Shown here: positions 18,513 through 29,240 of the stretch, one piece after another
Numbering within the stretch: the first letter of the stretch is position 1
Layout: each line of letters opens with the position of its first letter
Assembly (NCBI RefSeq): GCF_004116625.1
Contig: NZ_NXIE01000001.1
Location: 763,203-827,202 of the forward strand
Reading direction: 5' to 3'
Source: Halarcobacter mediterraneus
GTDB taxonomy: Bacteria; Campylobacterota; Campylobacteria; Campylobacterales; Arcobacteraceae
DNA: 64,000 nucleotides
The notes under the pieces: generated by a model
The model's input: the letters and a program-made list of their open reading frames with translations, nothing else
What the model was told of the DNA's origin: nothing
The model's database searches: none
Position numbers and translations under genes: made by a program

Positions 18513-20564
18513 ATGTTAGAAAAATTTAAAAAATCTAACTCAACAATTTTAATTCCTGTTTTTATTCCAGCAGTAATTGTTATTTTACTACTTGTCATTG
18601 GAGCAATTTCAAATCCAAAAGGAATGGGAGAAGTATTTTCAGTAACATTAACATATATAACAAATGATTTTGGATGGTTTTATATGTTAGCTGTTGCCTT
18701 ATTTTTAATCTTTATTGTATCAATTGCATTATCTCCATGGGGACAAATAAAATTAGGACCAGACCATTCAGAACCTGAGTATAGTTTTTCATCGTGGTTC
18801 GCAATGCTATTTTCAGCAGGTTATGGAATTGCATTACTATTTTTTGGTGTTGCAGAACCAATTTTACACTATGCTTCACCTCCTACAGGAGAAGGACAAA
18901 CAATTGCAGCTGCAAAACAAGCAATGCAAATTGCGTACTTCCACTGGGGATTTCATATTTGGGCAATATATGGATTAGTTGGTTTAACCCTTGCGTATTT
19001 TGCTTTTAGACATGGTTTACCTTTATCTATGAGATCAACTTTATATCCATTAATTGGAGAAAAAATTCATGGTCCTGTGGGACATACTGTTGATACTTTT
19101 GCTATTTTAGGAACTCTTTTTGGTATTGCAACTACTTTAGGATTATCAGTTTCACAAATAAATGCAGGATTAAACTATTTATGGCCAGAAATTGAAGTAA
19201 ACATTAATGTACAAATTATTACCATTGCTATAATAACTGCATTAGCATTATTTTCTGTTCTTGCGGGTATGGATAAAGGTGTAAAGAGATTATCACTTTT
19301 AAATATACTTTTAGCAATTTCACTTATGGTATTTGTTTTTATTGTTGGACCAACAATTTTTATACTTAATACATTTTTAGAAAATACTGGTAGTTATTTA
19401 AGTAATATTGTAGAAAGAACATTTAGCCTTCAAGCTTATACTTCAAATGATTGGATAGGAAACTGGACACTGTTTATTTTTGGATGGACTATCGCTTGGG
19501 CACCATTTGTAGGTCTTTTTATTGCTAAAATCAGTAAAGGAAGAACTATTAGACAATTTGTTGTAGGGGTTATGTTAGTACCTACAATTTTTACTTTTCT
19601 TTGGTTTTCTATTTTTGGAGACACAGCTTTACATATGGTTATGGTTCAAGGTTATGAATCTTTAATTACTGAAGTACAAAATGATAAAGCAATTGCTTTA
19701 TTTAAACTTTTTGAAAGATTACCTTTAACTAATGTACTTTCTTTTATTGCTGTTTTTCTTATAATTACTTTTTTTGTAACATCTTCAGATTCTGGTTCTC
19801 TTGTTATAGATTCATTGGCTTCTGGTGGTGCAATAGAAACACCTGCGTGGCAACGTTCATTTTGGGTTATTCTAGAAGGTGTTGTTGCTTCAGTTTTATT
19901 AATCGCAGGAGGATTAACAGCTTTACAAACGGCATCAATTGTTAGTGCTTTACCTTTTGCAATTATTATGATAATTGCTGGTATTGGTATGTGGAGAGCT
20001 TTAATTATAGAAAACCATAGAGAAAATAGCTTACAACATACTGTAAATATGAATTTCCAACATCCAGATATTGATAATGATGAATATTGGAAAGGTAGAC
20101 TTAAAGAATTAATAAACTTTCCTAAAAAGAATGTTGTTGAAAAATTTATAAAAAATGATGTTCAAAATAGTATGAAAAAAATTCAAAAAGAACTTAAAGA
20201 GTCTGAGTGGGATTGCGATGTTGATTATGATGAAGAGTATGTAAGGGCTATAATTTTTATTTATAAAGATGATGATATTAAATTTACATATGAAGTAAGA
20301 TTAAGAGAGTATGAAATACCAGAATTTGCTCACTTAGAAGATGCTAATAAAAAACAAAAATACTATTATAATGCAGAAGCCTTTTTGAAAAGAGGAGGAT
20401 TACATTATGATTTATATGGATATGAAGAACATACAATTATAAATGATATTTTAACTCAATTTGAAAGATATTTAAGATTTGTTCATACTACTCCAGCAAC
20501 ATTACCTTGGGATATGGAAGAACATGATGACTTACTAGATAATGAAAGTCAAACAAATAAATAG
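18513..20564 (+). CDS. BCCT-family betaine/carnitine/choline transporter
   Basis: A 683-residue secondary transporter with about 12 membrane helices in residues 10-505 and a long cytoplasmic C-terminal tail (about 510-683). Family marks are YGIALLFFGVAEPILHYASP (about 100-119) and the helix-8 motif FGWTIAWAPFVGLFIAKIS (about 319-337) that builds the trimethylammonium site. It takes up compatible solutes such as glycine betaine, suggesting a saline habitat. The charged tail may sense osmotic state as in BetP; that is inference. A strong AAAGGAGG precedes the ATG. It ends in a perfect terminator hairpin. Confidence 0.93.
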   Translation: MLEKFKKSNSTILIPVFIPAVIVILLLVIGAISNPKGMGEVFSVTLTYITNDFGWFYMLAVALFLIFIVSIALSPWGQIKLGPDHSEPEYSFSSWFAMLFSAGYGIALLFFGVAEPILHYASPPTGEGQTIAAAKQAMQIAYFHWGFHIWAIYGLVGLTLAYFAFRHGLPLSMRSTLYPLIGEKIHGPVGHTVDTFAILGTLFGIATTLGLSVSQINAGLNYLWPEIEVNINVQIITIAIITALALFSVLAGMDKGVKRLSLLNILLAISLMVFVFIVGPTIFILNTFLENTGSYLSNIVERTFSLQAYTSNDWIGNWTLFIFGWTIAWAPFVGLFIAKISKGRTIRQFVVGVMLVPTIFTFLWFSIFGDTALHMVMVQGYESLITEVQNDKAIALFKLFERLPLTNVLSFIAVFLIITFFVTSSDSGSLVIDSLASGGAIETPAWQRSFWVILEGVVASVLLIAGGLTALQTASIVSALPFAIIMIIAGIGMWRALIIENHRENSLQHTVNMNFQHPDIDNDEYWKGRLKELINFPKKNVVEKFIKNDVQNSMKKIQKELKESEWDCDVDYDEEYVRAIIFIYKDDDIKFTYEVRLREYEIPEFAHLEDANKKQKYYYNAEAFLKRGGLHYDLYGYEEHTIINDILTQFERYLRFVHTTPATLPWDMEEHDDLLDNESQTNK

Positions 20565-20582
20565 GAGAAATCCTATTTATTT
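20555..20582. terminator. bidirectional terminator between the BCCT gene and the DHH gene
   Basis: A perfect 12-bp stem, AAATAAATAGGA (20555-20566) with TCCTATTTATTT (20571-20582), closed by a GAAA tetraloop. The stop codon of the transporter lies in the left arm. Confidence 0.8.
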
Positions 20583-20596
20583 ATACAGTTAAAGAA

Positions 20597-21529
20597 TTAA
20601 CCATCTGCATTAATTTGAGTAATTAACTCTTCTAGTACTTGCTGGGCTTTATCGTGATCAATTTGGCAACCACCAGCAGCTTTATGACCACCGCCACCAT
20701 ATTTAAGCATTAATTCTCCAACATTTGTTTTTGAAGTTTTATTTAAAATTGACTTACCAGGAGAGAATACTACATTTTGTTTTTCTCTTCCCCATACAAC
20801 GTGCATAGAAATATTAATCTCAGGATGTAAAGCATATACTAAAAATCTATTTCCAGGATATATTATTTCTTCATTTCTATAATCAATTATTGCAAGATTA
20901 CCTTTGATTGTAGTACATCTTTTTAGTTGTTCTTTAAACTCTTCTTCATATTTAAAGTATAAATCAACTCTCTCTTTTACATCTGATAGTTTTAAGATAT
21001 CTTCAATTGTATGGTCTTTACAATAATCAATTAAATCCATCATTAATTGATAATTTGAAACAGTAAATTCTCTAAATCTTCCAAGTCCAGTTCTAGAATC
21101 CATTAAGAAACTTAATAACTCCCAACCTTGAGGGTTGAGAATATCCTCTTTTGTAAAACTTGCACTATCTGCTTTATTTGCTGCATCCATCATTGTTATA
21201 AAACTTGAAGGAAATTTTTTATCTCCTCCATAATATTGATATACAACTTCAGCGGCACTTGGGGCATCAGCCTCAATTATATGGTTATCTCTTTTTTCAT
21301 TTCTAAGTGTTTCAGAAAAATGATGATCAAAAGCTAAGTAAACACCATCTACATATGGTAAGTTAGTTGTAATATCATTTTGCGTTATTTCAATTTTACC
21401 ATCTTGCATATCTTTCGGGTGTACAAAAGTAATTTCATCAATAATACCTAAGTACTTCATTAATGTTCCACACACTAAACCATCCATATCACTTCTTGTA
21501 ACTAATCTATACTTTTTAGACATAACCAT
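20597..21529 (-). CDS. DHH-family phosphoesterase
   Basis: A 310-residue DHH/DHHA1 phosphoesterase. The metal motifs are SDMDGLVCG (near residue 13) and DHHFSE (near 68), and the C-terminal DHHA1 part ends with GGGGHKAAGGCQ (about 285-296). The family includes oligoribonuclease NrnA, cyclic-di-AMP phosphodiesterases and exopolyphosphatases. This lineage lacks the extra domains of GdpP, so small oligonucleotide or pAp hydrolysis is likeliest, but not proven. It follows leuB by 12 bases on the same strand. Confidence 0.82.
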   Translation of the reverse strand: MVMSKKYRLVTRSDMDGLVCGTLMKYLGIIDEITFVHPKDMQDGKIEITQNDITTNLPYVDGVYLAFDHHFSETLRNEKRDNHIIEADAPSAAEVVYQYYGGDKKFPSSFITMMDAANKADSASFTKEDILNPQGWELLSFLMDSRTGLGRFREFTVSNYQLMMDLIDYCKDHTIEDILKLSDVKERVDLYFKYEEEFKEQLKRCTTIKGNLAIIDYRNEEIIYPGNRFLVYALHPEINISMHVVWGREKQNVVFSPGKSILNKTSKTNVGELMLKYGGGGHKAAGGCQIDHDKAQQVLEELITQINADG

Positions 21530-21541
21530 ACACTCCTAAAC

Positions 21542-22606
21542 TTATTTTATGTTATTTGCAATAACATCACCCATTTCAGCAGTAGAAACAACTTCTTTTG
21601 CATCATAAGCAGCTAAATCACCTGTTCTATATCCATCTTTTAATGCTTTTTTAATTGCTGCATCAATTTTGTCTGCTGCTTCAATTTCTCCTAAAGAGTA
21701 TCTTAACATCATTGCAGCACTTTCAATTGTTGCAATTGGGTTTGCAATTCCTTGTCCAGCGATATCAGGAGCTGAACCATGAATTGGCTCATAAATAGCC
21801 GTTTTATCACCAGTTGAAGCTGATGGTAATAATCCAATAGAACCTACAACCATAGATGCTGTATCAGAAAGGATATCTCCAAAAATATTTCCAGTTACAA
21901 TAACATCAAACTGTTTTGGATTTCTTACAAGTTGCATTGCTGCATTATCAACATACATATGAGATAATTCTACTTCTGGGTAATCCTTTGCAATTTCTTC
22001 CATTGTGTCTCTCCATAATTGAGAAACTTCTAAAACGTTTGCTTTATCTACAGAACAAACTCTTTTATCTCTTTTCATTGCTAATTCAAAAGCTTGTTTA
22101 CCAATTCTTTCAATTTCAGGTTTTGTATAAACCATAGTATTAAATGCTTTAAAACCATCATTTTCTCTTGGTTGACCAAAATAAATTCCACCAATAAGCT
22201 CTCTTACGATCATAATGTCAACACCTTCGATAACTTCAGGTTTAAGTGTTGAAGCATTTACTAATTCATCATAAATAATTGCAGGTCTTAAGTTTGCATA
22301 AACCTCCATAGCTTCTCTAAACTTTAAAAGTCCAGTTTCTGGTCTTTTATCCCTTGGTAAAGTATCCCACTTTTCTCCACCAATTGCCCCAAATAAACAA
22401 GCATCAGAATTTAATACTCCTTTTACAGTTTCATCTGGTAAAGGATCTCCTGTAACATCAATAGCAATTCCTCCCATTAAATACTCTTTATATTCTAAAG
22501 AGAATCCACAAGAATAAGAAACTGCATCTAAAACTTTAATAGCCTCATCTACAATTTCAGGACCAATTCCATCACCTTTGATTATTGATATATTATATTT
22601 TTTCAT
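21542..22606 (-). CDS. leuB: 3-isopropylmalate dehydrogenase
   Basis: A 354-residue enzyme of leucine biosynthesis, oxidatively decarboxylating 3-isopropylmalate with NAD+. Visible are GDGIGPEIV (10-18), the substrate-binding [13 protein letters not shown] (about 137-149), the metal site region [12 protein letters not shown] (about 237-248) and the nucleotide loop [13 protein letters not shown] (about 273-285). Its ATG overlaps the leuD stop by one base. leuC and leuA are not next to it. Confidence 0.96.
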   Translation of the reverse strand: MKKYNISIIKGDGIGPEIVDEAIKVLDAVSYSCGFSLEYKEYLMGGIAIDVTGDPLPDETVKGVLNSDACLFGAIGGEKWDTLPRDKRPETGLLKFREAMEVYANLRPAIIYDELVNASTLKPEVIEGVDIMIVRELIGGIYFGQPRENDGFKAFNTMVYTKPEIERIGKQAFELAMKRDKRVCSVDKANVLEVSQLWRDTMEEIAKDYPEVELSHMYVDNAAMQLVRNPKQFDVIVTGNIFGDILSDTASMVVGSIGLLPSASTGDKTAIYEPIHGSAPDIAGQGIANPIATIESAAMMLRYSLGEIEAADKIDAAIKKALKDGYRTGDLAAYDAKEVVSTAEMGDVIANNIK

Positions 22607-23106
22607 TATTTTTCAACTCCCATTTCAGCTTTTGCATAATTTATTAATCCACCTGTTGCAATTAGTTCTTGCATAAACTCAGGAATTGCAATAAATTTAT
22701 ATGTTTTATTTGTTGTATTATTTGTGATAATTCCTTCGTCTAAATTAATTGAAATCTCTTCACCTTCTTTTATTTCAGCAGATTCTGGTAATTCAAAAAT
22801 TGGTAATCCCATATTAAACGCATTTCTATAAAAAATTCTTGCAAATGAAGGAGCAACAACTGCTGCAATACCTGCTGCTTTTAAAGCAATAGGTGCGTGT
22901 TCTCTTGAAGAACCACAACCAAAGTTTTCTCCTGCAACAATAATATCACCTTTTTGTAACTTCTTCGGAAACTCTGGGTCTGCATCTTCCATAACATACT
23001 TTGCTAAGTGTTCTGGATCAGAGCTATTTAAATATCTTGCAGCAATGATAACATCAGTATCTATATTTGCTCCAAAATTCCAAACTTTTCCTGTAATTGT
23101 ATTCAT
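22606..23106 (-). CDS. leuD: 3-isopropylmalate dehydratase small subunit
   Basis: A 166-residue LeuD, the swivelling small subunit that pairs with LeuC to isomerise 2- to 3-isopropylmalate. Marks are [19 protein letters not shown] (8-26) and the substrate loop [14 protein letters not shown] (58-71). It is of the short archaeal/epsilon type. It overlaps leuB by one base. The large subunit must be encoded elsewhere. Confidence 0.95.
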   Translation of the reverse strand: MNTITGKVWNFGANIDTDVIIAARYLNSSDPEHLAKYVMEDADPEFPKKLQKGDIIVAGENFGCGSSREHAPIALKAAGIAAVVAPSFARIFYRNAFNMGLPIFELPESAEIKEGEEISINLDEGIITNNTTNKTYKFIAIPEFMQELIATGGLINYAKAEMGVEK

Positions 23107-23282
23107 TTTATACTTCCTTGTAATTCAATATTTTGTTTTAAAACTCTTGGATATTTTTCTAAAGTTGATTATTTTATCTAAAGTTAAAAAAATAATAGAT
23201 TAAATCAAATAATTAATACACCTTTCAAATAATTTCGGTATAATGTATACTTATCTTTAAAACAATGAGGAAAAAATCATTT

Positions 23283-25142
23283 ATGAGTGCAAAAGATTTA
23301 AATAAAGAGATTGAAAATACAGTTAAAGAATATAAAGACTCTGTCTTAACCTTTGAAAAACTTATTAAAATCTTTCCAAAAGCTCCCTCAGCAGCAAATG
23401 TAAAAAAACTTTTAGCTTTTATCCAACTATATAATGTAACACTTATAAGTTCACAAGAACAAGCAAAAAGAATGAATGCTGAAGAAGCAAAAAAGAAAGA
23501 AGATTTAAGAAATAAATTAAGAGAAAATGAAGAAGATGTTTATGACCTATTAAAAAATAAAGAACTTTTAGAGTGGTCAAGATCAGATTCACCTGTAAGA
23601 ATGTATTTAAGAGAAATGGGTCAAATTCCACTTCTTACAAAAGAAGAAGAAATTGAAATTTCTAAAAAAATAGAAATGGGTGAAGATATCATTCTTGATG
23701 CTATTTGTTATGTTCCATATTTAATTGATTTTATTTTGGAATACAAAGAACCTTTAGTAAATAGAGAAAGAAAAGTAAAAGAGTTATTTAGAAACTTTGA
23801 TGATGAAGACTCTGATGACTCTTCTGATTCTGAAACTGAAGTTGAAGATGAAGAAGAATTAGAAGAAGATGAAAAAGCTTCTAAAAAAATAAAAAAACTT
23901 GATAAAAGAGCTGAAACTATTATTGCTTCATTTAAAGTTCTAGAAAAAGCAAAAAAAGATTGGCTTAAATTTCAAACAAAAGAAGAAGCAAAATCAGATG
24001 ATGAGCAAGATTTAATGCAATTTAATCTTTCAGCAGCATTTAAAAAGAAAGTTGTAAAAGATGCATTAACAGATTTAGGTCCAACTTCTAAATTAATTTC
24101 AGAAATTGTAAGAGCTATGGAAACAGCTTTAAAATCAGAAACTGGTTTTGAAACAGAATTAAAAAAATTAGAATATAAATTACCTTTATTCAATGATATT
24201 TTATTAAAAAATCACCAAAAGATTTTAGATAATATTCTAAATTTATCAAAAGCTCAAATTACGACAATGGTTCCTGAAGCAACGATGGTTTCAACATATA
24301 TGGAAATTAAAAAACTTTTCCAAACTGCAGAAGCATCAAAAGGTGGTTTTGATTTAGAAGAAGAAGAACTAAAAGATGTTCTTGAACAAATCAAAAGAGG
24401 TAAGAGAATTACTGACCAAGCTAAAACTAGAATGGCAAAATCAAACCTTAGACTTGTGGTATCTATTGCAAAAAGATACACAAATAGAGGCTTACCTTTC
24501 TTAGACCTAATCCAAGAAGGAAATATAGGTCTAATGAAAGCTGTTGATAAGTTTGAGTATAAAAAAGGTTATAAATTTTCTACTTATGCAACATGGTGGA
24601 TTAGACAAGCAATTTCAAGAGCAATTGCTGACCAAGCAAGAACTATTAGAATTCCAATTCATATGATTGAAACTATTAATAGAATTAATAAAATCATTAG
24701 AAAAGGTATTCAAGAAAATGGTAAAGAGCCAGATGTAGAAGAAATTGCAAAAGAAGTTGCATTGCCTGTTGATAAAGTAAAACAAGTAATTAAAATCACT
24801 AAAGAGCCTGTATCACTTGAAGCACCTATTGGATCTGATGATGATGGTAAATTTGGAGACTTTGTACCAGATGAAAAAGCGCCAACTCCAGTTGATAATA
24901 TCATGAAAGATGACTTACAAGGTCAAATTGATCAAATTTTAGCGCAATTAAATGAAAGAGAACAAGCTGTTGTAAGAATGAGATTTGGACTTATGGAAGA
25001 TGCTAGTGATAGAACACTTGAAGAGATAGGAAAAGAATTAAATGTAACTAGAGAAAGAGTAAGACAAATTGAATCAAGTGCAATTAAAAAGCTTAAACAC
25101 CCTAAAGTAGGTAAAAACCTTAAAAATTATGTGGAAAGTTAA
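23283..25142 (+). CDS. rpoD: RNA polymerase primary sigma factor RpoD
   Basis: A 619-residue sigma-70 factor. Region 1.2/2.1 begins near [21 protein letters not shown] very acidic, variable insertion follows (about 182-205, mostly D, E and S). Regions 2-4 include the -10 reading helix ([20 protein letters not shown]), region 3 ([16 protein letters not shown]) and the -35 helix-turn-helix ([20 protein letters not shown]). I choose the ATG at 23283, because the in-frame ATG at 23265 is itself part of the AATGAGGA ribosome site. A 5-base gap to the next gene suggests co-transcription. Confidence 0.96.
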   Translation: MSAKDLNKEIENTVKEYKDSVLTFEKLIKIFPKAPSAANVKKLLAFIQLYNVTLISSQEQAKRMNAEEAKKKEDLRNKLRENEEDVYDLLKNKELLEWSRSDSPVRMYLREMGQIPLLTKEEEIEISKKIEMGEDIILDAICYVPYLIDFILEYKEPLVNRERKVKELFRNFDDEDSDDSSDSETEVEDEEELEEDEKASKKIKKLDKRAETIIASFKVLEKAKKDWLKFQTKEEAKSDDEQDLMQFNLSAAFKKKVVKDALTDLGPTSKLISEIVRAMETALKSETGFETELKKLEYKLPLFNDILLKNHQKILDNILNLSKAQITTMVPEATMVSTYMEIKKLFQTAEASKGGFDLEEEELKDVLEQIKRGKRITDQAKTRMAKSNLRLVVSIAKRYTNRGLPFLDLIQEGNIGLMKAVDKFEYKKGYKFSTYATWWIRQAISRAIADQARTIRIPIHMIETINRINKIIRKGIQENGKEPDVEEIAKEVALPVDKVKQVIKITKEPVSLEAPIGSDDDGKFGDFVPDEKAPTPVDNIMKDDLQGQIDQILAQLNEREQAVVRMRFGLMEDASDRTLEEIGKELNVTRERVRQIESSAIKKLKHPKVGKNLKNYVES

Positions 25143-25147
25143 TTTTA

Positions 25148-25834
25148 ATGAACTTTTATGAGCAATGGGTTGAATTAGACTTAAACCCTATTATTTCTTT
25201 TTCCTCTTTAGGAAAATTAACATTTTCTAATCATGAAGCTCAATTTTTGCTTAGTAGAATTAAGCAAAAAGAGCTTTACGATTTAGCAGTAAAGTATGCT
25301 CCTAAAACTTTTGGAGTAGAGACAAGCTATATTGACTTAAATATAGAGAACTATACTTTTTATGCTATTACTGTAAAATATGAAGATGAAGATGAAATCC
25401 ATATGAAACTTTATAAAAGTGCAATGGTAAAAAAAGATTCTCAATTAAGTACAAAAAATACAAATATTACAAATATTTTTACTTTAGTAGATTTAGCAAT
25501 TTCAAGTAAAAAAATTAAATCTAAAGCTAAATATATCAAAAACTATGACCCTTCTATCCCTGAATTCAAAATTAATGCAAATGAATTTATAAAAACTTTG
25601 AATTTAATCTATGATGCTTTTGAAAAAAATCAAATAATAAATACATCAGTTATTCTTAAAATTGGGGAATATATTAAAATTGAAGGGAAAAAATATTCAA
25701 TTATTAGTGTTGAAATATCTTCTCCTGAAAAAGTAAACCTTGACAACTTTACTTATAAAGACGAAAATGCTTCTTTTATAGTTGCAAAAACAAAAGAAAA
25801 AATTTCTATAGACCTTCCTTTAATTACAAAGTAA
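25148..25834 (+). CDS. hypothetical protein downstream of rpoD
   Basis: A 228-residue soluble protein without a recognised domain. It begins right after rpoD (5-base gap) and is probably translated from the same mRNA. The sequence is acidic and alternating (MNFYEQWVELDLNPIISFSS) with a Lys-rich middle and a C-terminal beta-rich segment (IGEYIKIEGKKYSIISVEI). No signal peptide, membrane helix or catalytic motif is visible. Position beside rpoD gives no clear hint of function. Confidence 0.6.
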   Translation: MNFYEQWVELDLNPIISFSSLGKLTFSNHEAQFLLSRIKQKELYDLAVKYAPKTFGVETSYIDLNIENYTFYAITVKYEDEDEIHMKLYKSAMVKKDSQLSTKNTNITNIFTLVDLAISSKKIKSKAKYIKNYDPSIPEFKINANEFIKTLNLIYDAFEKNQIINTSVILKIGEYIKIEGKKYSIISVEISSPEKVNLDNFTYKDENASFIVAKTKEKISIDLPLITK

Positions 25835-25846
25835 GGTCTTAACCTT

Positions 25847-26398
25847 CTACTTTCTTCTATAAACTATTTTTGAAAGTAATGTTCCTAAAGGAACAACTGA
25901 AAGGCCTATCAAAAATGGTATTGCTATGAAAATTTTATTATTGTTTAAAGCAAAAAAACCTAAAACTAGAAAACCATAAGCTACTACTCTAAAAATAGAT
26001 ATAAAACCACTTGCCGAAGTAAAAGTATTTTTTATTGAGTTTCTTTTTACTTTTGTTTTTTCTTCTTTTATAATCTCTTTAATTTTTTCAGTATTTAACT
26101 CTTCTTCTGGTATTTCTTCATATTCACTATATAAATCATAAGGATCATCAATTTCATCAATTTTATCCCTATCTTCTAAAGTTCTAAAATCATTTTTTTC
26201 TTTTAAATTAGAAAGTCTTTTATTTACATTTCTTCTATAAGAAAAATAAGAAGAAAGAGTAATTAGTAAAGAAGCAAAGAATGCAACTTGTGTATTTAAA
26301 ACCCAAGTTGCATTTTGAAATAAAAAAGAATATAAAACTAGAAATAAATCTAATACAATAAAAACTTTTATAAAATTTATAATTTGAGCATTATTCAT
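25847..26398 (-). CDS. hypothetical four-helix membrane protein
   Basis: A 183-residue inner membrane protein. Two hydrophobic helices at the N-terminus (about 8-27, 33-54), a long charged and acidic cytoplasmic loop (about 60-120, rich in E, D, K), then two helices at about 132-152 and 156-180. It overlaps the AtpZ-like gene by 8 bases and ends the hemL operon. It may have an accessory role for the ATP synthase or a general membrane role; no family is recognised. Confidence 0.6.
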   Translation of the reverse strand: MNNAQIINFIKVFIVLDLFLVLYSFLFQNATWVLNTQVAFFASLLITLSSYFSYRRNVNKRLSNLKEKNDFRTLEDRDKIDEIDDPYDLYSEYEEIPEEELNTEKIKEIIKEEKTKVKRNSIKNTFTSASGFISIFRVVAYGFLVLGFFALNNNKIFIAIPFLIGLSVVPLGTLLSKIVYRRK

Positions 26399-26699
26399 CT
26401 TCTAAATCAGCTTTATCCCCATGTTTTGCTCTATAAGCATATCTTGGATCATTTTCAAGACCTTCAAACTCTTTTTGAGCTCTTTTATAAGCTTTATATA
26501 TATTAAGTCCTGCTGCAGCAACACCCCAAAATATTCCTAACCATAAAGTCCAAGCATAACCTGTCCAAGTTTTTAATCCATAACCTATTGCAAAACCTAA
26601 TATAATAGCTACAACAATTGATATTCCTAAAGATAAATTATCTAAAGCTCTTAATTTACTTTCATGTTTAGGTTTATTATCTATATTTTTATTTTCCAT
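26391..26699 (-). CDS. AtpZ/AtpI-like F0F1-ATPase-associated protein
   Basis: A 102-residue protein with two membrane helices (about 26-48 and 52-70). It fits the AtpZ/AtpI pattern: RALDNLSLGISIVVAIILGFAIGYGL, then a short turn, TLWLGIFWGVAAAGLNIYKAYK, then a charged tail. AtpZ/AtpI proteins assist ATP synthase c-ring assembly or Mg transport. No atp genes are adjacent. It follows ppnP by 7 bases in the hemL-ppnP-atpZ operon. Confidence 0.75.
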   Translation of the reverse strand: MENKNIDNKPKHESKLRALDNLSLGISIVVAIILGFAIGYGLKTWTGYAWTLWLGIFWGVAAAGLNIYKAYKRAQKEFEGLENDPRYAYRAKHGDKADLEDE

Positions 26700-26706
26700 T
26701 TTTTAC

Positions 26707-27030
26707 CTATTCATTTAAATATGTACAACAATAATCTGTTATTTCTTCAACTTTTACTTCAAAACTTGAGTTTGCAGGAACTTCAAAAGAACTTCCACCT
26801 TGAAAAGTTTCCCAATTACTTTCCATACCCGCAAATAAAACTTCTAGTTTTCCTGAAATAATTTCCATATGTTCTGCTGCTTTTGTACCAAATTTATATT
26901 CACCAGGTAACATAATTCCTAATGATTTTACAACACCTTCAGAGTTTGTATAATTTCTACTTGTAACTCTTCCATCAAAATATATATTTGCTTTTTTTAG
27001 TAAATCTACTTTTTCTTCAATAATATTCAT
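26707..27030 (-). CDS. ppnP: pyrimidine/purine nucleoside phosphorylase
   Basis: A 107-residue single cupin of the PpnP (YaiE, DUF1255) family. Conserved elements are YFDGRVTSRNY (17-27), LPGEYKFGTKAAEHMEIISG (41-60) and GSSFEVPANSSFEV (79-92). The family phosphorolyses a broad range of nucleosides to base and ribose-1-phosphate. It lies 8 bases after hemL. Confidence 0.9.
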   Translation of the reverse strand: MNIIEEKVDLLKKANIYFDGRVTSRNYTNSEGVVKSLGIMLPGEYKFGTKAAEHMEIISGKLEVLFAGMESNWETFQGGSSFEVPANSSFEVKVEEITDYCCTYLNE

Positions 27031-27038
27031 TTTTTTTC

Positions 27039-28322
27039 CTATAATTCTTTCATAATTTCATTTGCTGCATTAATACAATCATCTATCATTTCATCAGTAA
27101 TTGCAGTTGAGATAAATCCTGCTTCATATTGAGAACAAGCAAAATAGAAACCTCTTTTTATCATTTCATGGTGAAATTTACCAAATCTATCAAAGTTGCA
27201 AAATTCACTTACTTCTTTAAAGTTTTTTGGTTCTTTATCAGCAAAAAAGAAACCAAACATTGAACCAATAGTTCTAACTTGAAGTCCAATAGAATTTGCA
27301 TTTGCAGCTTCTTTTAAACCATCAACTAATCTTTGTGCTTTTTTATTTAGTTCTTCATATAATGAAGTATTTGATTTAATTTTTCTTAAACTTGTAAGCC
27401 CAGCTGCCATTGCAACAGGATTTCCACTTAAAGTTCCAGCTTGATAAACTGCTCCATCAGGAGATAAATGAGCCATAATATCTTTATTTGCAGCAAAGGC
27501 TCCAACAGGCATACCACCACCAATTACTTTTCCAAATGTTACAATATCACCTTTAACATCAATAACACCATGAGCTCCTGTCGAAGAAACTCTAAATCCA
27601 GTCATAACCTCATCTAAAATTAATAAAGCTCCATGTTTATCACAAAGTTCTCTACACTCTTTTAAAAACTCTTTGCTTGCTGGAACAAATCCCATATTAC
27701 CTGCAATTGGTTCAATTATAATACAAGCTATATCATCTGATTGCTCAAAACATTTTTTTAGATCTTCTATATTATTGTATTCGCAAACTAAAGTATGTTT
27801 TGTTAAATCAGCTGGTACTCCTGGAGAACTTGGTGTTCCAAATGTTGCCATTCCTGAACCTGCTTGTACTAAAAGTGAATCAGAATGTCCATGATAACAA
27901 CCTTCAAACTTAACAATATTATTTTTTCCAGTAACACCTCTTGCTAGTCTAATTGCTGACATTGTTGCTTCTGTTCCAGAATTTACAAACCTTACTTTAT
28001 CAATATTGTCATACATTTCTACAATTTCTGCAGCAAGTTCTGTTTCTAAAACTACTGGTGCCCCAAATGATAAACCTTTTTTAACTGTTTGGATAACTGC
28101 TTGCTCAATATCACTATCACAATGTCCAAAAATCAAAGGTCCCCAACTTTGAACAAAATCTAAATATCTATTTCCATCAACATCTATTAAATACGCTCCT
28201 TCTCCTTTTTCTATAAAAGGAGGTGTTCCCCCAACACTTTTAAATGCTCTAACAGGAGAGTCAACCCCACCAGGAATTACTTCACAAGCGTCATTATAAG
28301 CTTTAACTGATTTTTCAAACAT
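27039..28322 (-). CDS. hemL: glutamate-1-semialdehyde 2,1-aminomutase
   Basis: A 427-residue PLP enzyme that converts glutamate-1-semialdehyde to 5-aminolevulinate in the C5 haem pathway. The PLP lysine is in [18 protein letters not shown] (about residue 264). [17 protein letters not shown] is the typical cofactor region and EPIAGNMG follows. Length is normal. First gene of a four-gene minus-strand operon with ppnP, an AtpZ-like gene and a membrane protein. Confidence 0.97.
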   Translation of the reverse strand: MFEKSVKAYNDACEVIPGGVDSPVRAFKSVGGTPPFIEKGEGAYLIDVDGNRYLDFVQSWGPLIFGHCDSDIEQAVIQTVKKGLSFGAPVVLETELAAEIVEMYDNIDKVRFVNSGTEATMSAIRLARGVTGKNNIVKFEGCYHGHSDSLLVQAGSGMATFGTPSSPGVPADLTKHTLVCEYNNIEDLKKCFEQSDDIACIIIEPIAGNMGFVPASKEFLKECRELCDKHGALLILDEVMTGFRVSSTGAHGVIDVKGDIVTFGKVIGGGMPVGAFAANKDIMAHLSPDGAVYQAGTLSGNPVAMAAGLTSLRKIKSNTSLYEELNKKAQRLVDGLKEAANANSIGLQVRTIGSMFGFFFADKEPKNFKEVSEFCNFDRFGKFHHEMIKRGFYFACSQYEAGFISTAITDEMIDDCINAANEIMKEL

Positions 28323-28407
28323 ATTAATATCCTATTTCTCATTATTTTTTCTAAAAGTTTTTCAATTTCTTCTATAATTAAAAGCAACATTCTACTATAA
28401 TTGCGTT

Positions 28408-29172
28408 ATGAAACTTATTATACCAGCTTTTATTTTATCAATAATTCTTCATCTTTTATTTTTAATGAATTTTGAAACAAAAAAAACTGAGCCTAAAAAG
28501 CAAAATAAACAAGTAGAAAAACCAATTAATAAATCTGCTGTAAAGTATGTAAAATTAAAACCTAAACCTGAAAATAAACCAAAAGTCATAGAAAAAACTG
28601 AACCTAAGAAAAGTATAAAAAAGGTTGAAAGACCAAAGAAATTTAAAGAAGCAAAAAAACCACCTAAAACTGTAAAAAAAAGGGAAGTAGTAAAAATACC
28701 AAAACCTAAAAAAGAGATAAAAGAACCCAAGATAACTTTTAAGCAAAGAGAAAAAGATATTGAAAAAAGATCTTTAGAAAACTTTTTATTAGCTGAACCC
28801 ATTCCTTTAGATAAAGAAATGTTAGATGAAATTACAAAGAGTTATTTAGATCTTTATGGGGAAGAGTATAACTCTTTTACAAAAGTTCAGAAAGTTTTTA
28901 TTCAAAATAGTATTAAATCTATTGTTCAAATCACAAGAAATCATTATAGATTTCCAGAACTTGCCATTAAACTTAGAAAGAATGATTTTAACATTGTTGA
29001 ATTTGTTTTACATCCAAATGGAGATATAAGTAATTTAAGAATTGTAAAACCTGGAAACTATTCTTTTTATGATAAATCTATTTTAGAAGCAATTGAAATT
29101 GCATATAAAGATTACCCTAGACCTAAGGAACCTACAAAAATAAAATTTTATATAACTTATAATGTTTATTAG
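28408..29172 (+). CDS. TonB-like energy transducer
   Basis: A 254-residue protein with one N-terminal helix (about 4-19) and a long Lys/Pro-rich periplasm-spanning segment (about 25-115, many KPKP-type repeats). The globular C-terminal domain (about 170-254) reads FVLHPNGDISNLRIVKPGNY then ILEAIEIAYKDYPRP, the TonB C-terminal fold. TonB delivers proton-motive energy to outer membrane receptors. ExbB/ExbD are not adjacent. A TonB-dependent receptor lies 4 kb downstream (32781-34898), a plausible but unproven partner. Confidence 0.85.
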   Translation: MKLIIPAFILSIILHLLFLMNFETKKTEPKKQNKQVEKPINKSAVKYVKLKPKPENKPKVIEKTEPKKSIKKVERPKKFKEAKKPPKTVKKREVVKIPKPKKEIKEPKITFKQREKDIEKRSLENFLLAEPIPLDKEMLDEITKSYLDLYGEEYNSFTKVQKVFIQNSIKSIVQITRNHYRFPELAIKLRKNDFNIVEFVLHPNGDISNLRIVKPGNYSFYDKSILEAIEIAYKDYPRPKEPTKIKFYITYNVY

Positions 29173-29240
29173 TTTTACATCATTTTAACCATAAAAAAAG
29201 TAAAATTCTATTTTATTTAATAAATACAATTGGATTTTTA

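Noticed and set aside
23265..23282. ATG at 23265 as the rpoD start
   Set aside because: It overlaps the ribosome site (GAGGA) of the better ATG at 23283, and the extra residues are not sigma-like.
25811..25838. Inverted repeat GACCTT/AAGGTC at the end of the gene after rpoD
   Set aside because: The stem is interrupted and no T-run follows; not called as a terminator.
28449..28802. Minus-strand frames opposite the TonB-like gene
   Set aside because: They are the hydrophobic reverse reading of its Lys/Pro-rich repeats.
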